Assembly (NCBI RefSeq): GCF_003148625.1
Contig: NZ_QGGO01000029.1
Location: forward strand, 1 to 64,000
Source of the DNA: Arcicella aurantiaca
GTDB lineage: Bacteria; Bacteroidota; Bacteroidia; Cytophagales; Spirosomataceae
Direction: 5' to 3'
Length of the DNA: 64,000 nt
Under the pieces are notes generated by a model. It did no database searches, had not been told where the DNA came from, and was given only the letters and a program-made list of their open reading frames with translations. The stretch's first letter is position 1. Every line of letters starts with the position of its first letter. Both the position numbers and the translations under genes were made by a program. Of the stretch, positions 11,701 to 17,377 are shown in pieces.

Positions 11701-12010
11701 CCTGAATGATAGGATTAACAATATTAGGATTTGAAATGACCACCGAAGGACCTCCAACTTGTGTCCATGTAATCATTGGCGTATAACCAGCTACCGCAGA
11801 AGAGGCAGTTCCCGCTAATTGTACCGTTTGATTGGCACAATAGGACGCATCAACATTGGCATTAACCGTACAATTCTGAGCTTGAATTATAGAAGGAAAA
11901 AATACACATAAAAATGCAGCAAGGCTAAATACTAAAGCCTTTCTTGAGGTATTTCTAAATAAGCAATTACAAAGTATCGCTATTGCGGGACGGGGAACTA
12001 CTTTAATCAT
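1..12010 (-). CDS. Giant repetitive secreted surface protein, 3' end outside window
   Basis: The reading frame starts with ATG at 12010 and stays open to the left edge, giving at least 4003 codons without a stop. Residues 1-44 form an extended signal peptide: a basic stretch (NTSRKA), then a hydrophobic core ending IIQA/Q. Residues about 46-1583 are roughly fifteen PKD/Ig-like modules of about 100 residues (ADAGxDQxxC ... GxWS ... GxYxFRWT ... DDVxVTV). Residues about 1585-2070 are three IGVxKS modules. From about 2072 to the edge come 15 complete DUF11-type modules of about 127 residues, each starting DLSLxK, plus the start of a sixteenth. Such architecture is typical of exported adhesins of gliding Bacteroidota, but any C-terminal sorting domain would lie off the window. 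The frame is the same at both ends, so no frameshift is evident. Function as adhesin is inference; surface location is likely. Confidence 0.9.
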   Translation of the reverse strand, partial: MIKVVPRPAIAILCNCLFRNTSRKALVFSLAAFLCVFFPSIIQAQNCTVNANVDASYCANQTVQLAGTASSAVAGYTPMITWTQVGGPSVVISNPNIVNPIIQGATPNQTYTFRLTAVCEDEETVFDEVKITVKPISIANAGADATYCPGTYSVTGNTPQNSGETVTWAIIGSNNAGVSLSSTTISNPSITLSQTSAGSTTLRYTITSTNGCIVTDDVIITNRGGVLTVSAGADQNIASNVACYSVSTCANLSGTFEGNGTGGQTTVWSQVSGPTIATFSNTAIRNPQVCNLKQGTYVFRLTATGPCVNGSDEVTIVVPAPSQSITQAGAMPDITFCDGRTSVVLNGTVPSFTGETVAWTIINNGGGSPVIVSPTSPTTTVTGLASGAYYQFRYTITNATTGCSTTNTVQLYNQTTPSINAGTDQVLACNVTSVSLPYTQSGGLYTQYQIISGPAGVMASPVNATNSPQVISGLTVAGEYIIRFTRNSSASSTCQTATDDVKVTISITPSGSNAGTDQVVACGVTSTTLAGNTPAAGKGKWSQVSGPSVAVFSNNTLNTSGVSNLLTGDYTFRWTIDNGINCPKTFDDVLVTVRVPPLADAGADQVPVCIGTSVQLKANAPLRRQLGTWSVVGQSPSGTAPAFTNVNDPNAKLTNLVANTTYQLQWTMVSTPATGSGGCATASDIVVITTNSSQGPGDANAGVDICAATGSTSVTLGASAPASVTTTGTWTNVSKPAGSATPTFSPNANLRTAQAQNLQAGTYKFVWTITDGVCSSNDTVQVTVNSAMPTASAGATQTLCGTSATLAGNNAGAGIGTWTQVSGPSQASITDDNNPTTTVNSLAPGDYVFRWTITNGSCSNGTQADVTIRVSEPISVANIAAASVQVCPTASSVSITADAINSASTGAWSIVGNAPSAISFSSNTSPTTTVSGLIQGNYKLRWTVSGGTNCAITSDDIDVYVQEASIAGADQNVCLSNSTTLTGNGPSGTWTKISGPATQTITPTASPSNVAVVTGLTTGQYVFAYTIIKNANATSCPAPTADQVTINVSAAGSTPNAGADKQICEGSAISLNTGDVTPNPVPAGQTGLWTILSQPTGSSNATLTNPTSPSATLNIGSTSKYGLYLLKWTITNGTCVIGDEVRIENFQTPTVANAGVDKTVCPPTVKMTANVPTVGQGMWTLVSKTPTTLPTPTIQNPQVATTDITGIDASGSYVFRWTISNGPCTVSTDDVTINVPDPAPTTANAGIDQTICNGTAANITGNTPTVGTGAWSKTPDSPYSVFSPASGTSPATTALSLSAGTYKYIWTITSGQCISRDTMIINNLAVPSTANAGVDQIVCQFSPVNLNATVPTAGTGTWTQISKPAANPNVTFLSPNSPTSQVVGTDLGQYTFRWTVSTGVNSPNDCQTSVDDIVVNIVASPTPASAGASQVICEGSTLTMAGNTPAVGTGTWSKVAGPSGSPEVITNVNSPTTTVTGLLAGTYKYRWTIGASGNCTSYDEMTVTVRPKPTLSSATPSCVGGAGTGVITVTGATNPTGGTLNYALNTGAFQASNVFNNLANGAYTITIKDVTTGCVNTTTANVSCNDNPVIGLSKSAGTPVLVTNGVYDVPYTITVKNLGNVALANVQVTDNLNTTFGSPITYSITTKSTASPLTINSAFDGNTVQNLLTSTSSTLAIGATQTITFTVRVNLNGSTQTLFNNSASAGATNASVTVSSPSDISNNGGANAIDPNGNGNPKDFGEDTPTPVSIVNGNIGVTKSAGTPTKVSDGVYDVPYTVTVKNIGNVTLTGVQITDDLSTVFPSPATYTISQAPQTLAPLSAESAYNGTSALNLLLVNASNTSTLTAGQARVITFTVRVTLNGSTQTIFNNQVTATGTNPTGGTVSDLSNNGLEVAIDPNSNGFAGDNGENTPTPVTISNPIIGVAKSVVGSPTLQADGSYNVVYQVVTKNYGNVTLNNVQVTENLATTFPSPITYTVTAKSGAADINAGFLGTPSAQNLLTGSGTLAANTSNTYSFTVNIKLNGYTGSNTFLNNVTASGTGTTGGSTSDVSNNGTDPTPTGSTPTPVTIQNQADLSLTKTVSKTTPNVGENITYTITVNNAGPNTATNVEVKDVLPAGLQFVSSSTLTNVAGTLTGTISSIAVNGSASVTFVAKVLLAGVTSNAAEVSKADQPDLDSPHGNGTANTEDDRSLVDINAQQADLSLVKTVSKTNPNVGENITYTITVSNAGPSTATNVQVKDILPTGLTFVSSGTPAAPNFTNTSGTLLSNNIASIASGASTTLTFVATVTQAGSILNKAEVSKSDQYDPDSQPNTGTEDGQDDTGGVLIGGQQADLSLQKSVSNVNPNVGDIVTYTITVSNAGPSTATNVTVQDILPTGLQFVSSTNFTNTLGTLTNTTPLTVLVGTPINLTFTAKILTPATSTALSINNKAEIKNADQYDPDSQPNTGTADGQDDTDDAPLTIQTADLSLVKNASPLSVNVGDNVTYTIIVSNAGANTATNVEVKDLLPAGLQFVSSSDFTASGQQLTTSGLTIASGTSKTLTYIAKVTASGALKNGAEVTKSDQYDPDSQPNTGTTDGQDDTGNITVAGKLADLSLVKTVNNSVVNPNDVVTFTITVSNAGPNAVTTGTVSDALPVGLEFVSSSTLINNNGILQGTFTNLQPNTNVAFTFQAKVTGTGIITNKAQIASSDVPDPDSTPNNGTDNGEDDTENEAIRVRQADLELTKTVSKTNPNVGENITYTITVTNKGTDNATNVKVKDVLPVGLTFVSSTDFSLSSGTLISNNIPSITAGGQKVLTFVATVTQAGSILNKAEVLASDQFDPDSQPNTGTEDGQDDTGGVLIGGQQADLSLTKAVSNASPNVGDNITYSITLSNAGPSVATNVEVRDVLPAGINFVSSTDFTNTSGTLTATVANIPVGTSKVLTFVGVVRTALSVVNSAEVSKSDQFDPDSQPNTGTTDGQDDTGSATITPKQSDLSLTKVVSNTAPNVNSNITYTINVTNAGPDIATNVEVKDVLPAGLQFVSSSDLTNTSGTLTGTAGAIAVGATKSFTFVAVVQTAQSVLNKAEVSKSDQYDPDSQPNTGVNDGQDDTGGVLIGGQQADLSLTKAVSNAAPNVGDNVTYTITITNAGPSIATNVEVKDILPTGLSFVSSPDFSNLNGTLTSQIASLAVGTKTLTFVCVVRTALSVVNKAELSKSDQFDPDSQPNTGTEDGQDDTGNAILTPKTADLSLTKAVSKTNPNVGENITYTITVKNVGIDAATNVQVKDVLPTGLTFVSSTDFINTSGVLFSNNIPTISSGGIVTLTFVAQVTQPVAILNKAEISKSDVYDIDSQPNTGTEDGQDDTGGVLIGGQQADLSLTKAVSNTSPNVGETITYTITINNAGPSIATGVEVKDLLPFGLQFIGSTDFINTSGVLTASNLTVAVGTPKILTFVGVVRTALSVVNSAEVSKSDQFDPDSQPNTGTEDGQDDTGNVSISPQVADLSLKKLATPLSANVGDNITYTIQVSNAGTSTATNVEVKDILPAGLSLVNAGNFTNNAGTLTATIPSLAAGVTQNLTFTAKLTQAGNVINAAEITKSDQFDPDSQVNNGTANNEDDTDKITVGGVLADLSLVKTVDKAVVNPNEEVEFTITVTNAGPNAVNSASVRDVLPSGLTFVSSGTFANTNGTLIGQVSNLGVGQSQALKFIAKVTGTGKITNNAQITSSSVPDPDSSPNNGILNGEDDTDSTSVRVRVADLSLQKFVSNANANVGDEVEFTLLVNNAGIDAATNVQVKDILPAGLQFTSSTDFVNTSGVLLSNNIATIPVNGSASLKFKSKITASGTITNKAEIIKSDQFDPDSQVGSGTEDGQDDVGAVSLNGQQADLSLTKSVSNTTPNVGDNVIYTITVSNAGPSTATNVEVRDVLPAGITFVSTGTPGGSDFTNVNGTLTATVGSIAVGTPKVFTFVGVVRTALSVVNSAEVSKSDQFDPDSQPNSGTTDGQDDTGSATITPKQSDLSLTK
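137..3222. repeat. Five 20-bp palindromes embedded in the DUF11 coding repeats
   Basis: Perfect 8-bp-stem, 4-nt-loop palindromes lie at 137-156, 1679-1698, 2444-2463 and 3203-3222 (tacggaca-aggc-tgtccgta) and at 2822-2841 (tacagact-gggc-agtctgta). The last differs in both arms in a compensating way. All encode the same spot in a module (V-R-T-A-L-S-V, or V-Q-T-A-Q-S-V), where other modules carry unrelated residues. Confidence 0.8.
5797..7255 (-). repeat. Three IGVxKS / gradient-type modules
   Basis: Three consecutive modules of about 160 residues begin IGVAKS, IGVTKS and IGLSKS and contain YxVxYxxxxKNxGNVxLxNVQVTxNL and TPTPVxI motifs. The same module type occurs three times near the C-terminal end of the second giant protein (25000-26340), which shows the two genes draw on a common module set. 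The function of the module is not known to me. Confidence 0.7.
7256..11880 (-). repeat. Tandem PKD/Ig-like modules of the first giant protein
   Basis: About fifteen modules of roughly 300 bp share ANAGxDQxxC, a GTWxxxSGP core, TTVxGLxxGxYxFRWTI and a closing DDVxVxV. The pattern resembles PKD-like and SprB-type repeats of Bacteroidota adhesins. They form the membrane-distal or membrane-proximal stalk of the exported protein, depending on how it is anchored. The exact number depends on how divergent edge modules are counted. Confidence 0.7.
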
Positions 12011-12247
12011 GGCGGTGATTTTCAGCGTTTTATGAGAAAAGTCTATAAAAATTCATAGCACTTAATCGTAGGATTACCAAAATGATGCCAAAAAAGCCTT
12101 TTTAAGTATAGAGTCTCTTTTCATAGAATGACTGTATCCCATAATTTATGAGATGATTGAATGATAAAAAGTAAATAATTGTGCGGAAATGATTTGAAAT
12201 TTCGGATTTTTGTAAACTTTATAAAATGAATCACTTAAAACATTAAA

Positions 12248-13084
12248 ATGACTGATTATATTTTAAGAATTGACTGTCCAGATGAGAAAGGACTTGTACA
12301 TAAAATCACGGGGGTATTATTTTTTAATAACCTAAATATTGAAAGAACAGATGAATTTGTGGACGTAGAAAATAATCTGTTTTTTATGCGTATTGCTTTT
12401 TCTGGTAATTGTGACCCTGAGAGAATTGAAGATGGTTTAAGAGGAATTCTTCCCGACAATTCAAATATTGACCTTACCACAAAACAAATTAAAGATGTTG
12501 TTGTTTTAGTAACCAAAGAACACCATTGCCTTTCTGATTTGTTGGTGAGAAACCAATTCAAAGATTTACCTTTTAATATTTTAGCAGTTATCGGTAATCA
12601 TGATACGTTGCGTGACTTATCTGAAAAATTCAATATTCCATTTCATTATTTACCTGCCGAAAATATCACTCGTGCAGAACATGAAAAACAGATTGAAGAA
12701 TTAGTAAAAAGTTATTCACCAGACTATTTGATTCTTGCCAAATTTATGAGAATTCTAACGTCTGAGTTCACCGAGAAATTCAGTAAGAAAATCGTCAATA
12801 TCCATCATTCGTTTTTACCTGCTTTCATCGGAGCAAATCCGTATAAACAAGCTTACCAACGTGGTGTAAAAATTATTGGAGCAACCGCACATTTTGTTAC
12901 TGACGATTTGGATGAAGGCCCCATTATTTTTCAAGATGTAACACGAGTAAATCATACAAAAAATGCACAAGAAATGGCACAAGCAGGACGTGACGTTGAA
13001 AAAATTGTTTTGGCAAAAGCCCTAAAATTAGTATTAGAGGATAGGGTATTTATTCATGGAAACAAAACCATTATTTTTGAATAA
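12248..13084 (+). CDS. purU: Formyltetrahydrofolate deformylase PurU
   Basis: The 278-residue cytoplasmic protein has the usual PurU length. An N-terminal ACT domain (about residues 3-80, starting DYILRIDCPDEKGLVHKI) is followed by a formyltransferase-type domain with the NIHHSFLPAF, GVKIIGATAHFV and DLDEGPII motifs. The enzyme hydrolyses 10-formyl-THF to formate and THF, balancing one-carbon pools and supplying formate for PurT-type purine synthesis. The His of NIHHSF and the Asp of DLDEGP correspond to family catalytic residues. The gene is monocistronic, divergent from the giant gene at 12010 with 237 bp between them, and is followed by a hairpin at 13201. Annotation by motifs is firm. Confidence 0.95.
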   Translation: MTDYILRIDCPDEKGLVHKITGVLFFNNLNIERTDEFVDVENNLFFMRIAFSGNCDPERIEDGLRGILPDNSNIDLTTKQIKDVVVLVTKEHHCLSDLLVRNQFKDLPFNILAVIGNHDTLRDLSEKFNIPFHYLPAENITRAEHEKQIEELVKSYSPDYLILAKFMRILTSEFTEKFSKKIVNIHHSFLPAFIGANPYKQAYQRGVKIIGATAHFVTDDLDEGPIIFQDVTRVNHTKNAQEMAQAGRDVEKIVLAKALKLVLEDRVFIHGNKTIIFE

Positions 13085-13200
13085 GTAGGATTTAGTTGTT
13101 GGGCATTAGTGTTGGCACTCCCTGTTAATCAAAATATTGTAACATAGTCAAACATAATCGTAGCGGCAAACCGCTTAATTCTTACCAATACTTATACCCC

Positions 13201-13272
13201 AAATAAAAAGAGCAATTATGCCGCCACACAATTGCTCCTTTTATTTGAGCGGGCAGAGCCGCCACTCTACCC
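13201..13272. promoter_or_regulatory. Tandem hairpins with CCGCCA loops (copy A)
   Basis: Hairpin 1 (13201-13246) has two 20-nt arms with two mismatches around loop CCGCCA at 13221-13226. Hairpin 2 (13251-13272) has 8-nt arms with one mismatch around the same loop at 13259-13264. Hairpin 1 could serve as terminator of purU, but the pair recurs at 16985-17049 in front of the paralogous regulator. A shared G-rich stretch follows at 13393-13411 (GGGGTGACAAAAGGGGGAC); the paralogous region has a close copy at 17175-17191. The rest of 13085-13521 is AT-rich with no convincing gene. Confidence 0.65.
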
Positions 13273-13521
13273 AACTCCAGTAAAAGATAATGAAATAATC
13301 ATCTTTACTCTTTTAGTTAAATTACACTTTCTGTAATCATAAATAACTTAAATCAAAGTTAATTGTATTACCTCTAAATACCTCCATCTGATGGGGTGAC
13401 AAAAGGGGGACTTCTATCATTTTTTTACAAACTTTAAAATCAACATTTCGCTTATCTCTAAATTACTTCATTTAAAACAAGAGCATATTTTCTGGTATTA
13501 TTTCAACCTTTCGTTTTGAAT

Positions 13522-15270
13522 ATGAAATGTTTTTTAACGTTCCTATCTATGCTTCTATGTAGCATAAGTAGTTCTGCTTATTATCAGTCAATTGATAGTA
13601 TCAAAACGGTATATCTCAATGCAAAAGGCAATATAAAAATCGAGGCATCGATAGATTTTGCCCGTAAACTACCTCCTCCCGACTCTTTAAAAGCTATCTT
13701 TTTATTCAGAGAAGCTTTATCTCAATCACAAAAAAATAAATATCCTCAAGGCGAAATCAGGGCTAATCATTGGTGGGGTTGGTATTATTTTGAAAACTTA
13801 CATAACCCCAATAAAGCCATTCCACTATATCGAAATGCCATCAATTTGGCACTGAAACATAAAAACTATGATGAGGCGTTTTGGGTATATGCCATCCTAA
13901 AAGATGTTCATGTATTTTTATCAGATTTTACAACTGCGATTAATGTGCTAAACGAAGAAAAAGATTTCGTTGAAAAAGCTAACCTGCATACATATTTACC
14001 TCCTATTTATGCAGGTTTACTCCAATGTTATGGAGGTGTGGGAGATTTCAAAAAAGCAAACGAAACCTTTAACGAAGGAATGCTTTTATCAAAACAAATT
14101 GACGACTTACACACTATTTGGTTACTGCTCACAACGATGTCAGAGATAAAACTTCAGCAGAAAAACATAAATCAAGCTCTTGCATATCTGAATAAAGCCA
14201 TTGAAGTAGGTATCAAAACAAAAGAATACTATAATGTTCTGAACTTACAGTCGAAAGTAAATTTATTGATAAAGTTAAATCAACTCACCCAAGCAGAAAC
14301 CTTGTGTAGGAGTATCCAAAAAAGAATGTCAACCATCGAATCTTTTGAATTTGTAGGGACAAACAACGCCTCATTAGGAAATATTTATTTGGCTCGAAAA
14401 GATTATGGAAATGCCCTAAAATATTCATTAGACTCTTACAAAGAAACACTCAAAGCAGGCAATGAAGAGAATCTGATAAAATTGGATAGTACCTTATTTA
14501 TTATCTACAAAAAATTAGGAGATTTTGAAAACGCCTTCAAGCATAGCAGTCATTTTATAGAACTCAATGAAAAATTACTTTCAAAAGATAAAATCAAGCA
14601 GTTTCAAAATGTACAATATCGCCACTATATGGATAAAAAACAAAAACAAATTGAGGCAGAACAACGAATTAAACAGGCATATATTCTGATTTCAATTATC
14701 TTGTTTTTAACGCTGATGCTCGGAACGATTGTTTTTATCATTACCCAGAAAAATAGCGAACTCAAAGTAAAACTGTTGAACGAAACCACTAAAAATGAAG
14801 AACAAATTAGAGAGAATATGCAATTTGAAATGGAAACCCAAACCCGAGAACTAACTTCTATGGCGATGGCTATCGACCAAAAAAATATCCTTTGGAAAAA
14901 CGTTCAACAAAAATTAAAGGAAACACTGTCGGCAATGCCCTCCATTTCGGAACAAGAAATTAAATCTATCTTCAAAATCATTTCTCAAGATAATGATAGC
15001 CAACACGAATGGGACACTTTCAAACTTCACTTTGAAAGCGTCCACCCTCAGTTTTTTACTACTTTAAGTCAAATAGCCCCTACTCTTACACAATTGGAAC
15101 TACGTCAGTGTGCGTACATCAAAATAAATTTAGCTCCCAAACAAGTGGGTAACTTACTGAATATCACGCCTGATTCTGTCAAAAAATCACGTATGAGAAT
15201 TAAGAAAAAACTCAATTTATCCACAGAAGACAATTTGTCTAAATTTATAGCTAATCTAAAAATGGCTTAG
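13522..15270 (+). CDS. TPR - transmembrane - LuxR-type HTH regulator (paralog A)
   Basis: The chosen ATG at 13522 gives 582 residues starting with a clear signal sequence (MKCFLTFLSMLLCSISSSA); an in-frame TTG two codons upstream is less likely. Residues about 40-375 are tetratricopeptide-like helical repeats (KAIPLYRNAINLAL, ALAYLNKAIEVG, ALKYSLDSYKETL). A single membrane segment follows at about 390-412 (ILISIILFLTLMLGTIVF). Then comes a coiled coil (about 415-470) and a C-terminal HTH of LuxR/sigma-4 type (LTQLELRQCAYIKI ... KQVGNLLNITPDSVKKSRMRIKKKL). Topology predicts periplasmic TPRs and a cytoplasmic DNA-binding domain, i.e. a one-component membrane regulator. It is closely related in sequence and order to the protein at 17378-19123. 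Target genes and ligand are unknown; the amidohydrolase between the two paralogs is a candidate. Confidence 0.85.
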   Translation: MKCFLTFLSMLLCSISSSAYYQSIDSIKTVYLNAKGNIKIEASIDFARKLPPPDSLKAIFLFREALSQSQKNKYPQGEIRANHWWGWYYFENLHNPNKAIPLYRNAINLALKHKNYDEAFWVYAILKDVHVFLSDFTTAINVLNEEKDFVEKANLHTYLPPIYAGLLQCYGGVGDFKKANETFNEGMLLSKQIDDLHTIWLLLTTMSEIKLQQKNINQALAYLNKAIEVGIKTKEYYNVLNLQSKVNLLIKLNQLTQAETLCRSIQKRMSTIESFEFVGTNNASLGNIYLARKDYGNALKYSLDSYKETLKAGNEENLIKLDSTLFIIYKKLGDFENAFKHSSHFIELNEKLLSKDKIKQFQNVQYRHYMDKKQKQIEAEQRIKQAYILISIILFLTLMLGTIVFIITQKNSELKVKLLNETTKNEEQIRENMQFEMETQTRELTSMAMAIDQKNILWKNVQQKLKETLSAMPSISEQEIKSIFKIISQDNDSQHEWDTFKLHFESVHPQFFTTLSQIAPTLTQLELRQCAYIKINLAPKQVGNLLNITPDSVKKSRMRIKKKLNLSTEDNLSKFIANLKMA

Positions 15271-15410
15271 CTGTTAAGGAAAGGGATTAGGATTTAGTAT
15301 CACCATGAGTTTGATTATTAATGACTTATCAAATTTCAAAATATAGACTAAATTTGCAACATTTAAAAGAAAAAACGGTCTTTCAGTAGTCCTGTTTTTA
15401 TGGAATATTT

Positions 15411-15589
15411 ATTAGACTTCCTGCGAAAGTGTTTTAAGTCGTAAAACAACATCTTTTCGGCTACAAATAGCGAAAATTTTTCAAGATTGGGCATCCCCCA
15501 TTTCTCTGCTATGCTTTCAAAATTCCCGCTATTTTCACTCGAAAATATACCATTTTTCAATCATAAAACACTTTCGCAGGAAGTCTAAT
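15411..15589. mobile_element. MITE-like element, 179 bp, 26-bp perfect terminal inverted repeats
   Basis: The ends ATTAGACTTCCTGCGAAAGT... and its reverse complement match over 26 bp without a mismatch. The interior has no coding capacity of substance and contains a second nested inverted repeat (AATAGCG / CGCTATT). A shorter relative lies at 16793-16868, just after the amidohydrolase. Such elements are usually mobilised by a full-length insertion sequence elsewhere in the genome; none is present in the window. TA or TTA may be the target duplication. The rest of 15271-15640 holds no gene I can support. Confidence 0.75.
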
Positions 15590-15640
15590 TTTTAAAATAT
15601 CTTCAACATAAACTCTTTCTTTAGCCAAAAAATAACACGA

Positions 15641-16783
15641 ATGAAAAAAACACTTTTTACCTCTCTCATCGCCTTGGGAACAATTGTACCAACGTTGGCT
15701 CAAAATGTTAAAATTGGTGATAATAATGGTACCATAACTTTTGAAGAATACGAACCTAAATCAACATTGGTTGTACCTCAACATTCTGTAAAAAAAGCAA
15801 AATTTCCTTTTATTGATGTCCACAACCACCAATGGGAAATGGAAAGTCCAGAAAAAGTAGCCAAACTTGTGAAAGAAATGGACCAACTCAATATGGGAAT
15901 GATGGTTAACCTGAGCGGACGTGGTTGGGGTGCTGACGAAGCAAGAAGTAACGCAACGTTATACAATCAAATAGAATTTACCAAAAAGAATTATCCAAAT
16001 CGCTTTACTATTTTTACCAATGTTGACTTCTCGAAAATGGATGAAGCGGGTTGGACAGAAAAAGCGGTGGCTAAATTGAACGATGACGTAAAAAATCATG
16101 GAGCAAAAGGATTAAAAATCTATAAAAGTCTTGGCTTTAGTGTAAAGGATAAAGATAAAATTGTACCTGTGGATGACCCAAGAATTGACCCAATTTGGGC
16201 AAAATGTGGCGAATTGGGCATTCCCGTAATTATTCACACGGCTGACCCTGCTCCTTTTTGGCAACCTGTGGACTCGTACAATGAACGTTGGCTTGAATTG
16301 AAAACTCATAAAGAACGTAAAAGAGAAACCAACAAAGGGGATTATTCTTGGGAACAATTGATAGAACAACAACATAACGTTTTCAGAAAACACCCTAAAA
16401 CGATTTTTATTAATGCTCACATGGGTTGGTATCCGAACAACTTGGCAAAATTGGATAGTTTAATGGACGTATATCCAAATATGTATGCTGAAATTGGGGC
16501 GGTTATTGCCGAGTTGGGACGTCAGCCAAGAGCTGCTAAAAAGTTCTTCGAAAAACGTCAGGATAGGGTATTATTTGGGAAAGACTCTTACATTCCAGAT
16601 GAATACGAGACCTACTTTAGAGTTTTAGAAACGGAAGACGAATATTTCCCTTATCATAAAAAATATCATGCCTTCTGGAGAATGTACGGAATTGGATTAT
16701 CCGATGAAATTCTAAAAAAGATATATTACAAAAATGCGTTAAAAATTATTCCAGGCTTAGATAAAAGTAAATTTCCTGAGTAA
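15641..16783 (+). CDS. Secreted amidohydrolase-2 family metal-dependent hydrolase
   Basis: The 380-residue protein starts with a signal peptide (MKKTLFTSLIALGTIVPTLA, cleavage before Q21) and so acts outside the cytoplasm. It folds as an amidohydrolase TIM barrel: FIDVHNH gives the HxH metal pair (H61, H63), followed by GLKIYKSLGF, IPVIIHTADP (His), FINAHMGWYP (His) and LFGKDSY (Asp), matching the order of metal ligands in Amidohydro_2 (PF04909) enzymes. Members include decarboxylases and hydrolases, so the substrate cannot be named. The gene is flanked by two MITE-like elements and then by two paralogous membrane regulators, and it is followed by a strong terminator at 16884. It is probably monocistronic. 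Confidence 0.8.
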   Translation: MKKTLFTSLIALGTIVPTLAQNVKIGDNNGTITFEEYEPKSTLVVPQHSVKKAKFPFIDVHNHQWEMESPEKVAKLVKEMDQLNMGMMVNLSGRGWGADEARSNATLYNQIEFTKKNYPNRFTIFTNVDFSKMDEAGWTEKAVAKLNDDVKNHGAKGLKIYKSLGFSVKDKDKIVPVDDPRIDPIWAKCGELGIPVIIHTADPAPFWQPVDSYNERWLELKTHKERKRETNKGDYSWEQLIEQQHNVFRKHPKTIFINAHMGWYPNNLAKLDSLMDVYPNMYAEIGAVIAELGRQPRAAKKFFEKRQDRVLFGKDSYIPDEYETYFRVLETEDEYFPYHKKYHAFWRMYGIGLSDEILKKIYYKNALKIIPGLDKSKFPE

Positions 16784-16792
16784 TTTTTTCAT

Positions 16793-16868
16793 TAGACTTC
16801 CTACGAAAATATTTTAAGTCGTAAAAAACATCTTTGTTCAATCATAAAATACTTTCGTAGGAAGTCTA
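16793..16868. mobile_element. MITE-like element, 76 bp, internally deleted relative of 15411-15589
   Basis: The ends TAGACTTCCTACGAAAATA / TACTTTCGTAGGAAGTCTA form terminal inverted repeats with one mismatch over 24 bp. The inner flanks (AAGTCGTAAAA...ACATCTTT and TTCAATCATAAAA) match the 179-bp element in the same orientation, but about 100 bp of centre is missing. The element begins nine bases after the amidohydrolase stop codon. Confidence 0.75.
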
Positions 16869-16883
16869 TTGCCAAAAACACAT

Positions 16884-16930
16884 AAAAAGTCTCGTTAAAG
16901 AAATTCTGTATTCTTTAACGAGACTTTTTT
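16884..16930 (+). terminator. Strong Rho-independent terminator after amidohydrolase
   Basis: A perfect 19-bp stem (16884-16902 with 16911-16929) closes an 8-nt loop and ends in a run of Ts. It would stop transcripts from the amidohydrolase and insulate the downstream regulator. Because the left arm starts with As, it may work in both directions. Confidence 0.85.
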
Positions 16931-16984
16931 ATGTTGAACCCGTTTATAGCTTTATGGAAACTTCGTAGTTTTAAGACTAAAAAT

Positions 16985-17049
16985 AAGCGATAGTGCCGCC
17001 ACACTATCGCTTCGTTGAATTTAGTAAGTAGAACCGCTACTCTACATAC
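16985..17049. promoter_or_regulatory. Tandem hairpins with CCGCCA / CCGCTA loops (copy B)
   Basis: Hairpin 1 has a perfect 11-bp stem (16985-16995 with 17002-17012) and loop CCGCCA. Hairpin 2 (17024-17049) has 10-nt arms with two mismatches and loop CCGCTA. Compared with copy A at 13201, stem sequences differ but pairing and the loop are kept. The pair precedes the second TPR-HTH regulator, and the G-rich stretch GGGGACAAAAAGAGGAC follows at 17175-17191. The rest of 16931-17377 is AT-rich without another gene. Confidence 0.65.
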
Positions 17050-17377
17050 TCAATCGAAAAATGGTTAAGTCAAAGATAACTGCTCCCCCAAACCACCTAC
17101 GATTGTTAAATCAAATTTATATTATTCAAATGGTGAAAATCAATATTTAGTAGGGTACAATTAGGGGAAATACAGGGGACAAAAAGAGGACAGGTAATAT
17201 ATTGCCTCATTTCATTCTCTAAAAACAACTATAATCCACTCATTTACAAACACTTAACACTTAAAGACCTATTCCATCAAATTATTTCGTATTTTTTTGG
17301 AAATTTTTTAGTATTTATCGAACTTACTTCTGACATGAATAATGTCAATAATTTCTTGCAATCCCATACTTAAATTT

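Noticed and set aside
15363-15560. A 65-codon minus-strand frame over the 179-bp MITE
   Set aside because: It spans the element's inverted repeats and flanks and shows no protein-like pattern or partner; the element explains it.
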